Shown here one piece after another: positions 1 to 9,368 of a stretch of DNA of 53,995 bases (position 1 is its first letter; each line of letters starts with the position of its first letter). The notes beneath the pieces were generated by a model. The model saw nothing but the letters and a program-made list of their open reading frames with translations. It did no database searches and had not been told where the DNA came from. The stretch is from Mnemiopsis leidyi (Eukaryota; Ctenophora; Tentaculata; Lobata; Bolinopsidae), in contig JH152676.1 of assembly GCA_000226015.1 (NCBI GenBank), forward strand, positions 49,262 to 103,256, given 5' to 3'. The position numbers were made by a program, and so were the translations under genes.

Positions 1-144
1 GGACAAATAAGGAGTTTTTGGGACCAAATTCAATAGAACAACGGGTTAAATCATACAAAGTGCCTTTTAAAATTGAAAACGATGCAAAGAACGAGTTTGA
101 ATTGATCTAAATTATTCTAATATAAAGCATGATTTTAATTTTTT

Positions 145-216
145 CTAGGGCCCAAAAAAGCCCATTTTTTAGGGCCCTTCGGGGGGTCCGCGAAGGTAAA
201 AATGGGCTTTTTAGGG
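145..216. repeat. Short foldback hairpin next to the end of the ARID2-like ORF
   Basis: Two 19-bp arms at 151-169 and 198-216 are inverted copies with one mismatch, sharing the core AAAAGCCCATTTTT. An inner CCTTCG/CGAAGG pair makes the stem longer. A run of 11-12 C lies just beyond at 221-232. It looks like a small MITE or foldback. It sits directly 3' of the last ARID2-like reading frame on the minus strand, so it could also fall in that gene's 3' UTR or next intron. Confidence 0.6.
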
Positions 217-231
217 ACGTGCCCCCCCCCC

Positions 232-3200
232 CTATACTAGTAAGTTCAAAGGAAATACTAATTCTAGATTGACTAACGTTTTAACAGAGTTAAGTTGAGC
301 TGTAGTCTGCAACCAGTCCATATTCTTCACAACAAACTTCATTGTGGATCCCACACTGATCTTCTGTCTGAAGGTACCGGGGAAGGTATTGGAAAGAAGG
401 GTGAAGAGTTCGGCGGGAGACAGTAAGTCAGACTCTCGTCCTGCTGCGTTAGCTGCTTTCAAGTACTTGTTGTACACCGCACATCTGTAACATAGATTGA
501 ATTGGAACATTGTATTCGAACATAGAACATTGTACTAGTACTTGTTTACACAGAGGGAATATAATCGATGTTAGATGCAAGCGATTTAAAAAAACTAGTA
601 TTTGGTAAAAAAGAAAGTGATATTATACTGACAAAGACAAAAACTAATTCAAAAATTCATTGTTCTACCGGAGGTAACTTACTTGAGGAGAATGCTGCCC
701 GGACTAAACTGAAGATTTTGTTTTACCCATTGTTCTGCAAACGCGACAGGACCCTTAACTTCTGCGAGATCCACTGGGATGGGAGCCTGCTTCTGCACAC
801 TTTGGGCAGGAGCAGTTCGTCTAACTTCCTATAATTATGTCATGTGATAAAATACGTACTCAACAAATTTGGCCTGCAAATAACCAATGATCAGAACTAG
901 AAGTCACTCTAGTCAGTAGTCAAACAGTTACAAAACTTACGGTGGTGGTAACATGGTTGGCAGGGTTCTGGTTTACTACGATCTTCTTAGTCTCCTCCTT
1001 CAGATCAGGTTTTATTGGTTTCCGCTCCACATACCTGAGTACCTTCACACCTCCATGCTCCAACCTCTCAGCATAGCAGCTAAACAGGTCCACCAGAGTT
1101 GACATTAAGTGTGAAGAGGACAAAAACTGTTCGCACGGATGAGTTCCTGAAACATTGTCATAGATGATAGAGCTACTTTACAAATTTCAGGCCAGCGAAG
1201 GTGATACGAAATCGGAACGAAACTGATGTGTGGTGTCTGGTGACTAAGAGTTAAGAGTTGAGAGTAACCTATGCTGGTAAGAGAGTACATGGATTCCAGA
1301 ACAGCATGTAACAGTTGAACATCAGGTACAAGCAAAAGTTGGGAGAAGAGAAGATATTGTTTGGAGGTCAAGTTATCTATCAGATATGCGTGGTTGTTCG
1401 TGAAGCTGCACAGGTTTGTTATAACTTCTAGACCTGAAAGAGAGCATTAAGTGATTCCATAAAGAGATCGCACAGATAGAGATACTTTAAGTGAAGAAAT
1501 CAATTATTGCTGCATATGTGGATACAATTAAGTTTGACCGTCTACCCGCCTTTCAATTTAGTAGACAGCTGCGAGCGACACGGTACCAATGACTGACGCG
1601 ATTACAGTCATGTGATCAGCAAATCAATGCGCGGCTTACAAGCGCGCGCGCCAACTGAATTGCAGAATGCTAACTGCAAATGTACTTTTCACAGAAGACG
1701 TCAGAAAAATTGTGCCAATTTTTGCTAGTCGTTGGCTACGGATATCCAACTCCCCCCAATTAGTGGACCAAAGCTGAATAATGGACGACCAAATATGACA
1801 ATGACTCAAGAAAGTTGGTCAAAAATGTGAATCTTACATCAATGCTGGTAAGGGAATTACACCTGATCCAAAAGTCGAAAACCGCGCGCCTAAAACACGT
1901 GAAATGAACGCGCTAAGTTCGGCGGCAAAGCTTGTACCAATTTGCAAAATCTCAACTTAATACAAAACTTATACCAGGACTGAAGAAAATGTACCAACCT
2001 GAAATGACAAGGAATCTATCCGAGGAAGTTAGGTAGGACGGAAGTTTCTGGAAGACTTGAGAGGAAATGTCCGTAGCAGTCTCTAACTCAACCTGATGAA
2101 TTGTTGTGTAACATTATACGTCAGAACAGCGTGTCTTGGACAAACACAGTAAAACGTAATTGTGAAAAATTTCGTGTAATTGTTTCTTTAATAATGCGTT
2201 TTTTGTTCGAGAGTTGTTAATTGATGAAGAGTCTACAAAACGGCCTCGTGACATTTCGGAGTATTCTGGGGCAGACATATAAGTCTTAACTTTTCATTCC
2301 TTTTAAAGTAACACGATGTCAACTAAGTCTCAACTACAAAGTATGTGTAACAGTCTCTGACACTGTTCAACTATTCAAAATATGTGTAAACGTTTGGCAT
2401 TACGATATAGCTCTGCCTCAAGGCAAATGTCCAAAATTAGGTACCTAATTGATTCGTGAACCCTTTTGTAAGAAAATCAAGAAAAAAACCTGTTTAGCGA
2501 GAATCGTTAGGATTTCTACACCGCTGTTTCGGATGGGGATACAGGAGGAATTCAAACTCTGAAAAGTGAAATGTTTTCGGAGTTTTTGATAGAGTTTGAC
2601 ATAACAAATTCATCAAATATAGATAGTACAATGTAGAGTACAAAACAATGCAATGTATATGTACAGTGTACAATTTAAGTGATTCGTGCACAGAAACTGT
2701 GAGCACCACACCAATACATATAACCAATACATATAACCAATACATATAACCAATACATATAACAATACAACATACAATACACTGTACAATATGATTTGCA
2801 ATACAATATACAATATACAATATACTATTTGATGCAATGAACAATATAATATACACAATACACTGAGCTGTTATGTACAACGCACTGTACTAAAATAAGA
2901 AGTACACTTCAATGTACGAACCGAGAAGAATACTTTACCATACCTGGATCAAGTAACGAATAAAAGTTTCGTTTTGTTGAAGGAGTTTAGCGTTGCTTTC
3001 AATGTGACATAAGTTACACAATATCACTCCAATCTGAAGAGAACATATCTTAGAGTGTGAGAGTTTGGCAGGTAATTGGTATTCGAAGAATTCAATAAAA
3101 ATACCTTATAAAATTCAGGTTAAGGATAAAAACGGGCTTATCCAATACCTGAATGGCTCTGGTACGCTGTGACTGTAAGCCAGAGTTAAAGAAATGTGAA

Positions 3201-5537
3201 TCTTGTTGAGTCTCCTCCCAAAACTCACACATTCCATCGTCATCCCAGAACCTGGATCAGAGAAATACACGTAAATGTGCGGGGTGAGTGTGCCACCAGA
3301 TCTGTACTTGGAAATATGACAGAGGATCTAATGAGGACACTTCATTACACGCCGATAGCAATTAGATTTAACAGGCACAGTGTATAATGTATAGTGTCTA
3401 CTATGCATACAGTTGGGTTAGAAGTTGTGCAATAGTGCCTGCTAGCATGAACTATTAACGCTATACGTAATACTGTATACATTGTATTGAACATCTGCTA
3501 GGCATTGTAAAATAAGGTTTTAATGAGATCTATTAAGATGAGATGGGGATAAAACTTTGTACGGTAAATCATAAGTAGTTACAACTACAGCAGTAAGCAG
3601 CTTATTTACACCTTGAATAAATTACTCTGTACAATACACAGTATTACACAATGTACTATATACAGTATTACACAACACTGTAGTTTAAACTATCAGTTTA
3701 CACACTACACTATACAATGTGCATTATACACTCTGTGCTATTAACTGTACACAAATAACAGCGATATCAATATTGAATATAATCAGTACAGACTGAACTC
3801 AGTAGCATGTGATTATCTACAACATTGTTACTGTCTATTACCGCGTTAGCAATAAAACATAAGCACTACTGCAACTCTAACACACAAAATTCAAGTAGAA
3901 GCAAACTTTAAATACTATGTCGCTACATTTAGAATACTAACTTAGCAGTAGCTGTGTCTAAAACTCCAGTATTGGCCAGAAGTACGGATAAAAGTCGGGG
4001 ATATTTGGGTAGAGGAAGAGCCCAGGACTTAGTCATCCAGAGGAGCATGTTCAGACCGAACTGCACTTCGTTAGGAAGACCACATTCCAGTTGTCGGATG
4101 ACAGGGTTAATGTCGTATTTCTCTGCGGGTAGCTCAATGTTTACTGATTGTTAAGAGTTGTGTACGTGATAATTGAGTATCTGTCAGTCAATCAGAGGAA
4201 GAGATGAGGTAATCTAATTACGAGTTAAATTAAACAAGATTCCAGCTCAGCGCATATAAAGCACATACCTGGTTCCCCTGAGGGCTTGGGTAAAATCCCA
4301 TCGTCCACGATGTAAGCATCAGCTCCCTTTCCCTCTATCACGAACCCTTCTGGAAGTTTCTCTTCTACGGCAGTGTCTTTAGCGGGCAAGTGTGAAACAT
4401 CAGACACACAAGATTTGTCAAACATTGCTGATCTCCCTGAAATGGATTGTTTAGTTTAACAAAGGTATTGTCGTCATTAAACAACTCGGAATTTTAACAT
4501 TTATAATTTCAAGGCAACACGATGCGAACAGTATAAGTTATAACCATACAAACCTCGGAGAAGTGCTGTTCTTTCCAAACTCTCGACATTTCGGAAGACA
4601 ACAGGAGTAGAACCCCTGGAACCTCGAGCAGGTGATGCCCCTCTGGTGCCCCTAGCAGGAGAAACCCCGCGGGGTCGACCTCTAGAACCCCCGACTTTAG
4701 GAGATCCCGGTCTAGTGCACACTGAGAAGCTCTTGTTTCCACCTATGTCGTATTTTACAGGGGTGACACTGTAACGTGCTGCATTCAGTCTAACAGGTGT
4801 AACAGAAGGCGACATGTTAAGAGTCGACTTCTCCAGATCCTTGCGCTTTCTGTACACTCGTTTTTGTCGCGGCATCTCCACATCACTGCTAGGCGTGCTT
4901 GCGCCGTCGCGCCCAGACTTGAACGAGGCGTTTTTAGAGAAGGGAACCCCAGAAAGGTGGGAAGAACTTTTCTCGTACCCCTCAGATATGTATCTCTTGT
5001 AGATCTTGAAGAGAACGATAGCGTTAATGTCGCCCATGTACCCCAGTTCTTCTGCAATCTTCCTCCATTCTTCCTGAGAGATTAATACTGGGTAGAATTA
5101 ACAGTTCCGTAGAGAAGAACAACTGTACAGTTTTACAACTTTCATAAATAGCTGCTAAGTTTTCTGACCCAACGAATTAGAGAACTTCAACTCCACTCAC
5201 CACATTATCAGTGTACGAGTAGTCTCCATTTGTTTTCAACCTCACTTCCCATACTAAACAGTACAATTTGTACAAGTCTACTACACGGTCCTTTAATAGA
5301 CAGGGATACACCAACCTGCGGGATTGCGTTAATTGCTATCTTGCAAATTAGAGATCATTGTGATTCGTAGAAAGGAGAAAGATAACCCTAACAATATAAT
5401 TAGAGGGTCAAAACTTACAAAAAATTTTAAAACTGGCTATTTATTACTGATTCTCACCCGAATTGAGCTACGGCTACATCAAGCTGCTTCTGAAAGCTAT
5501 CCCTATCTACGGGCTGGTGATGGGTGGCTCTTTCCAT
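232..5537 (-). CDS. ARID2: ARID2/BAF200-like chromatin remodelling subunit, 13 exons
   Basis: PBAF (SWI/SNF) complex subunit, nuclear. Exons read on the minus strand: 5537-5458, 5315-5201, 5073-4554, 4436-4269, 4143-3942, 3251-3149, 3033-2944, 2558-2490, 2092-1999, 1433-1269, 1146-941, 828-683, 484-232. Every junction is GT-AG and keeps phase; the total is 2211 nt (736 aa plus TAG). The ARID domain spans about residues 15-105 (VVDLYKLYC...EEWRKIAEELGY...FKIYKRYISEGYEK). A basic region with SPARG-type repeats follows at about 190-220. Exons 5-11 carry the ARID2 helical-repeat region (CGLPNEVQFGLNMLL, LLANTGVLD). An RFX-type winged helix lies at about 633-710 (CAVYNKYLKAANAAGRE, LSPAELFTLLSNTFPG). 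ARID2 proteins normally continue far beyond RFX to C2H2 zinc fingers. Here the frame stops at 232, so either the protein is short or a further splice leads out of the window. The ATG at 5537 was chosen as the first Met in the exon that supplies phase 2. Confidence 0.88.
2600..2890. repeat. AT-rich simple repeats in an ARID2 intron
   Basis: A 13-bp unit (CCAATACATATAA) is repeated about four times at 2710-2763, embedded in degenerate TACAATATACAA-type sequence. It lies in the intron between the 3033-2944 and 2558-2490 exons. Long minus-strand frames here are low-complexity and do not look coding. Confidence 0.7.
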
Positions 5538-6026
5538 AATTACCATCTGTTAATAGCATTCCTGACACTACCTATTCATTTGATCGGTTAATTGACTAAA
5601 ATACAATTCATCATTTAATAGTTAATAATATCTGACTCATGTAGCATTACACGCTAGTTTAAAGTTTTAAATCAGCTGCTTTGTTTTAAAAAACACCGGC
5701 TAACTTAAATTATTACATTAACATATTAGCTAAGAAAAGCGAATCTGATTAGTCAATTTTGTCCCAAAAAGAACACTTTTATAACATATTTTATAAGAAT
5801 TTTATAAAAACATAAATATGCCATCAAATCAAATTCCCAAAATACACATACAAATCTAACAATCAGATATCCTCTACTTAAATCAAAAGTTTAAACTGGA
5901 AAAAGGTTTGGTTTCAAGAAGCACAAAAGCAAATTATAAGAAAAAGACGAAAAATCAAAAATAAATTCCAAAAACACCACACAAAAATGAGAGTCCAAGG
6001 TTGCGACCCAAATATAGAACCCTTAC
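5538..6026. other. Intergenic, ARID2-like 5' flank
   Basis: AT-rich stretch between the ARID2-like start codon and the SECIS elements of the next gene. It should hold the ARID2 promoter and the 3' end of selenoprotein copy A. I see no convincing motif or ORF in it. Confidence 0.4.
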
Positions 6027-6078
6027 CACATCATCATAATAGAAGCACCCATAGGTTTAGCCCCCAACAATCATCCTT
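6027..6078 (-). ncRNA. Second SECIS-like element of selenoprotein copy A
   Basis: On the minus strand ATGA (at 6074-6071) is followed after 12 nt by AAA (6058-6056), then the mini-stem ACC-TAT-GGG(T), and on the 3' side TGATGATG. The intervening helix (GUUGGGGGC with GCUUCUAUU) pairs with many G-U pairs. The spacing and the AAACC motif match a form-2 SECIS. It lies about 185 nt past the copy A stop, beyond the stronger element at 6174-6220. Confidence 0.6.
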
Positions 6079-6173
6079 GTGGCAATAACGAGCTCTGGAA
6101 CCTGGGTGCGCAAACTGTTTCTGGGAGAGTCAAACTGGTTTTAAGTGAAAGATTCCGAAACACAGAGCTTTGT

Positions 6174-6220
6174 CCCATCATCGCAGAAACACCAGAAGGT
6201 TTAGCCCCTACAAATCATTA
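6174..6220 (-). ncRNA. SECIS element of selenoprotein copy A
   Basis: On the minus strand ATGA (6218-6215) is followed by 12 nt, then AAA (6202-6200), an ACC/GGT apical mini-stem, and GATGAT on the 3' side. The helix GUAGGGGC pairs with GUUUCUGC, with several G-U pairs. The 12-nt spacing and non-Watson-Crick UGA/GA core are the form-2 SECIS signature. It begins about 40 nt after the TAA at 6259, so it lies in the 3' UTR. Confidence 0.75.
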
Positions 6221-6258
6221 CTTTGACAAGAAACTCCGCTGCTCACCTGTCCATCACT

Positions 6259-6540
6259 TTACATAATAGTACACCCACTAGGTTGTTTACCGATTTCAGG
6301 GAGGGGCGCGCCGCTCTTCACAGCCTCGATAGCCTTCACTACATCCTCGAATTCAGGAAAACTACCGCTCTCCAGCTTACTGTAGATCAGCTTACCGTCA
6401 ACTTTTACCTCGAAACTGGAGCGTCGTCCGACTGTGCCGGTACACTGCGCCTCTGGAAGGGCGGCAGTGATGGTCCGCGCTAGCTCCCTGTAGCGCGGAC
6501 CGTAACCTCAGGCTCCACAGTACTCTACTTCTACTTTCAT
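6259..6540 (-). CDS. Selenoprotein W/MIEN1-like (Rdx family), copy A, Sec at codon 11
   Basis: Intronless 93-aa thioredoxin-like selenoprotein. It starts at ATG 6540 and ends at TAA 6261-6259. The N-terminus reads MKVEVEYCGA-U-GYGPRYREL, with TGA at 6510-6508 in the CxxU position. The remainder is open and family-like: SSFEVKVDGKLIYSKLESGS, then FPEFEDVVKAI, ending GCTIM. The FE(V)-(N/D)G-L-SKLE-G-FP block resembles MIEN1/SelW2 more than vertebrate SELENOW. MIEN1 has CxxC where this protein has CxxU. The final CTIM fits a CaaX farnesylation box, so membrane attachment is inferred. Two SECIS-like hairpins follow. It is the most downstream copy of a three-gene tandem array on the minus strand; the ARID2-like gene begins about 720 bp further on. 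Reading the TGA as a stop would leave a 10-aa peptide and an unexplained conserved frame. Confidence 0.88.
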
Positions 6541-6584
6541 CTTGAGAATTGACACTGGGTCTTTCTGCGTAGAGTTCTGGTTTG

Positions 6585-6596
6585 TGACTTGAGCTA
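6585..6596 (-). promoter_or_regulatory. Conserved upstream block of copy A
   Basis: TAGCTCAAGTCA on the minus strand, 45 nt before the ATG. The same 12-mer lies 52 nt before the copy B ATG (7469-7458), whereas surrounding noncoding sequence is poorly conserved. It may be a core promoter or 5' UTR element retained after duplication. Its function is unknown. Confidence 0.4.
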
Positions 6597-7027
6597 AAGA
6601 AGATTTAGTGCTACGTTAAAAAAGAAGAAATTTATAATGGAACAATCAAGCAGCTATACTTGTAAAGAACTACATCAACTTAGCTGCGTAGCGAACAAGA
6701 AGAGCATAACAAAACATAGTTCACGAGACTCAGTAAATAACGAGGAGGAGTCTAAGAGTCGGACAATGGTTGGACATAAATATTACAGGACGGTATTGTC
6801 AGATAAATACAAAACAACTTAATAAATAAACTTTGTAAAAACAATAAATTAGTTCAAAATCTGATAAAACGTCTCGCTGCCATATACAAAGTGAAAACTC
6901 AATATAAGCTATAAGCATTTAAAGTATCAAAATATCTATCAACAAAATGACTCGCCCAGTTACAGATATTAGAAGAGAAGTACAGAAATCCAAGGGAGAA
7001 GCAAGTATTAGCATAAAGCAAGCCTGA

Positions 7028-7078
7028 GTTACATCATTGTAGGAGCTCCAGTAGGTTTAGCTCCAACAAATCATATCT
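7028..7078 (-). ncRNA. SECIS element of selenoprotein copy B
   Basis: This is the clearest SECIS in the window. On the minus strand ATGA (7074-7071) is followed by 12 nt and AAA (7058-7056), then ACC-TACT-GG(A), and ATGATG on the 3' side. The helix TTGTTGGAGCT / AGCTCCTACAA pairs at 10 of 11 positions. It starts about 30 nt after the copy B stop. Confidence 0.85.
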
Positions 7079-7103
7079 CACTCAGCAAGCTCCAAAAACT
7101 GCG

Positions 7104-7406
7104 CTACATCACTGAACAAGGTCTCTGTGGAGAAAGATTGAAGTAAGACTGCGTCCCGATAGGAGGTATCGGCTGGCCGCTTTTCACTGCAGCAACCGCT
7201 TTCACTACATCCTCGTTCCGCGGAAACTTCCGTTCTTGCAGGGAGCTGTACAGCAATTCTCCGTCCACTGAGATCTCGAAACAGTTCCGCCGCACAACCT
7301 TCCCTACAAACTCCACGTCAGGCAGCACGGTGTACATGTCACTGCGGAGTTCCCGGAACTTCCCGCCAAACCCTCAGGCACCGCAGTACTCTACTTCAAC
7401 TCTCAT
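7104..7406 (-). CDS. Selenoprotein W/MIEN1-like (Rdx family), copy B, Sec at codon 11
   Basis: Intronless 100-aa selenoprotein running from ATG 7406 to TAG 7106-7104. It begins MRVEVEYCGA-U-GFGGKFREL, with TGA at 7376-7374 in the CxxU motif. The conserved core follows: FEISVDGELLYSSLQERKFP, then DVVKAVAAVKSGQPIPPIG. The C-terminus PCSVM is a good CaaX box (CSVM, predicted farnesylated). It is closest to copy A in the N-terminus, upstream block and SECIS core. The start is fixed by the family motif lying directly after it; the first Met downstream of the TGA would lose the redox centre. By family it is a thioredoxin-fold redox protein; its substrate is unknown. Confidence 0.88.
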
Positions 7407-7457
7407 ATTGATACAGAGCCCGGGTTTGGACAAGTCAGAGCTGATATCTTTGGTGCT

Positions 7458-7469
7458 TGACTTGAGCTA
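7458..7469 (-). promoter_or_regulatory. Conserved upstream block of copy B
   Basis: TAGCTCAAGTCA again, 52 nt upstream of the ATG, with a TATA-like CGTATAAG just further upstream at about 7476-7483. This matches the block ahead of copy A. Confidence 0.4.
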
Positions 7470-7509
7470 AGAGAACTTATACGTTTAGAAAACTATCGAT
7501 TGTAAAACA

Positions 7510-7585
7510 TCAAATTTTTTAGATATTTAGATATTTAGATATTTTAGATATTTAGATATTTTATTTTAGATATTTATTAGATATA
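7510..7585. repeat. AGATATTT simple repeat
   Basis: Several imperfect copies of (TTT)TAGATATTTAGATATTTT lie between selenoprotein copies B and C. The rest of 7484-7942 is AT-rich with no recognisable feature. Confidence 0.7.
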
Positions 7586-7942
7586 CGTTTTATAAGACAG
7601 ATTTCAAGCAACATATCATTCATCGAAAGCCATTAATTAAACTTACAGTTAAGCTTCAGAATAAGTTAAGATTACGAAGTAAGCAATATCAAATTATATA
7701 AAAGTCTAAAAATAGAACTTCAACCGATTAAAAGAATATTGTTTATTGCATTTGAATTTTCCCTCCTTACAAATTCGAACATAAATAATGAAATTGGTGA
7801 ACCAGATAACACAGAAAACCCAAGACTGAAGAGGAAAAAATTGATTTAGTTTGAAACATCTTAAAACTGATTTAAACTTAAAAGAATACCATCGCGAGAA
7901 AATAGCACCAAAAAGTCCACCAACTTTCCGAAGAGCAAAGTT

Positions 7943-7990
7943 CGTATCATCAAGTCGTCTCCCGACCGGTTTTAACGAAGTGAGTCATAT
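7943..7990 (-). ncRNA. SECIS element of selenoprotein copy C
   Basis: On the minus strand ATGA (7988-7985) is followed by 11 nt and AAAA (7973-7970), then ACCGG...GGG, and TTGATGAT on the 3' side. The helix CACUUCGUU / GACGACUUG pairs except for two central mismatches. It is less regular than the copy B element but has the right spacing. It lies about 145 nt after the copy C stop. Confidence 0.65.
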
Positions 7991-8133
7991 CAACTTCACT
8001 CTCCAAAACAATTGACAAGCTCTCTGATACGTATATCTCACAATGGGGTGCTTGCTGAGCGGCGCTTGCATCGTCGCAGCACCTTGCGTTTCTACCCTGA
8101 GAGTCATCTGAAGCGCACGCAGACAGCAGCACA

Positions 8134-8406
8134 TTACTGGGGGTCAATCTGGCACTGGGCTGGGGACTTCCCATCAGAAACTTCCCTGACAGCCGCCACA
8201 ACATCGTCAAAGTTGGGGAAGGAGCCTGTCTTCAGCTTGCTGTAGACCAGAGTACCGTTTATCTTGACCTCAAAGGAGCTGACTCGGCCGACAACGCCAG
8301 GTACGTCAGCCGAGGAAACCTCGTCTTTGATCATGCCGGCAAGCATCCTCCATTTAGGTTCGTACCCTCACCTACCGCAGTATTCTACTTCTACAACAAT
8401 AGCCAT
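8134..8406 (-). CDS. Selenoprotein W-like (Rdx family), copy C, Sec at codon 13, no CaaX
   Basis: Intronless 90-aa selenoprotein from ATG 8406 to TAG 8136-8134. It begins MAIVVEVEYCGR-U-GYEPKWRM, with TGA at 8370-8368. The core SSFEVKINGTLVYSKLKTGS then FPNFDDVVAAV matches the other two copies, but the C-terminus ends QIDPQ without a CaaX box, so it is probably soluble. It lies furthest upstream in the array and is the most divergent copy at both ends and in its SECIS. A TATA-like CTTATATAGC lies about 50 nt upstream of the ATG. Frames of similar length on the opposite strand are shadows. Confidence 0.87.
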
Positions 8407-8450
8407 GTTTTCTTGGGAGTGAGAGTGCGAGGACTGCTCGGTTTCTTTAA

Positions 8451-8461
8451 GCTATATAAGG
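8451..8461 (-). promoter_or_regulatory. TATA-like box of selenoprotein copy C
   Basis: CTTATATAGC on the minus strand, about 50 nt before the ATG at 8406. The position fits a core promoter with a short 5' UTR. Confidence 0.45.
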
Positions 8462-8469
8462 TGCGGAGT

Positions 8470-9368
8470 TAATTAACAGCAATAGTGCAGATAACATGTA
8501 CAGGTACGGTGAATTTGAATCGGTAACACGTTAATCAAAGGTAAGTTGATAACACTTGATTATTACCAAAACATGTCAATTATCAAAAATGGCATAGTCG
8601 AATGAATTTTTATCAACTTGAATTTTTATGAATTACAAGAACTCTAGAATTTAAACTGAATACTTCTTCAAGTGACTTTTGTAAGTGTTTACAACAAAAA
8701 TCGAGTGCCTTGATTACGGCAATCTGAATAAAATGATCTGAAGTAACAAAACACATTTAAGTAACAATAGACATAGGAATTGGGGAATCGCCAGGGGGAT
8801 CAAGATTGAAATGAGACAGCGAAATCAGCTAAGTAGTAATCGTAATCAGGAAATTTTGCATCACAACATTCAAAAAAATTGGAGAACGCGAAATACCTGG
8901 CTGGCTGTATACGGCATACACAGTAGCTTCTTCTTAACTATCTTACCTTACCATTGCGATGTTAACTATGATAGTTAAATTGTTAGGAGAAAAAAGAAAT
9001 GTTTTATTCATGGACAAAACGGAATGAATATAAATCGTCAATTGTTGAAAGCTACAGTAAAGATGGATTTTGTTTTGGATCTTGAATAAAACACATGTTT
9101 CAAATTCAGCTCAATCACTTAATTTTTCTAAACAATTGAAAAAAACCCATATATCAATATTCATATTTAGTTCTCATAAACTATAAAACTAATAACTTAT
9201 TTTATTATTATTTTCAATAATTATACCATTTAATGCAAGTTAACCTATCCATCAAACACATTAAAGAAAACCAATTATAATAAAGTCCAGGTGAAACAGC
9301 CATGTCAAAAATCAAATTTATCTTAAAGAATATACATTTATAACTGCACAGTGCACATAAAAAGCCCC
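8470..9368. other. Intergenic between selenoprotein copy C and SRP72
   Basis: AT-rich sequence with no ORF or repeat I can support. It must hold the upstream control region of copy C and the SRP72 3' UTR. TTTATT runs near 9200 could be the SRP72 poly(A) signal on the minus strand. Confidence 0.4.

Noticed and set aside
2494..2880. Long minus-strand ORFs rich in Y, I, V and C
   Set aside because: They read through TACAATATAC-type simple repeats in an ARID2-like intron; a true 69-nt exon (2558-2490) overlaps only one end in a different frame.
8012..8245. Plus-strand ORF across selenoprotein copy C, and similar plus-strand ORF at 6223-6483
   Set aside because: They are antisense shadows of the conserved minus-strand coding sequence and show no family features.
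6259..8406. Reading the three SelW-like genes as pseudogenes with premature stops, or starting them at internal Met codons
   Set aside because: All three interruptions are TGA, all at the same CxxU position, coding conservation continues downstream, and SECIS-like hairpins follow. Chance decay would not place the same stop at the redox codon three times.
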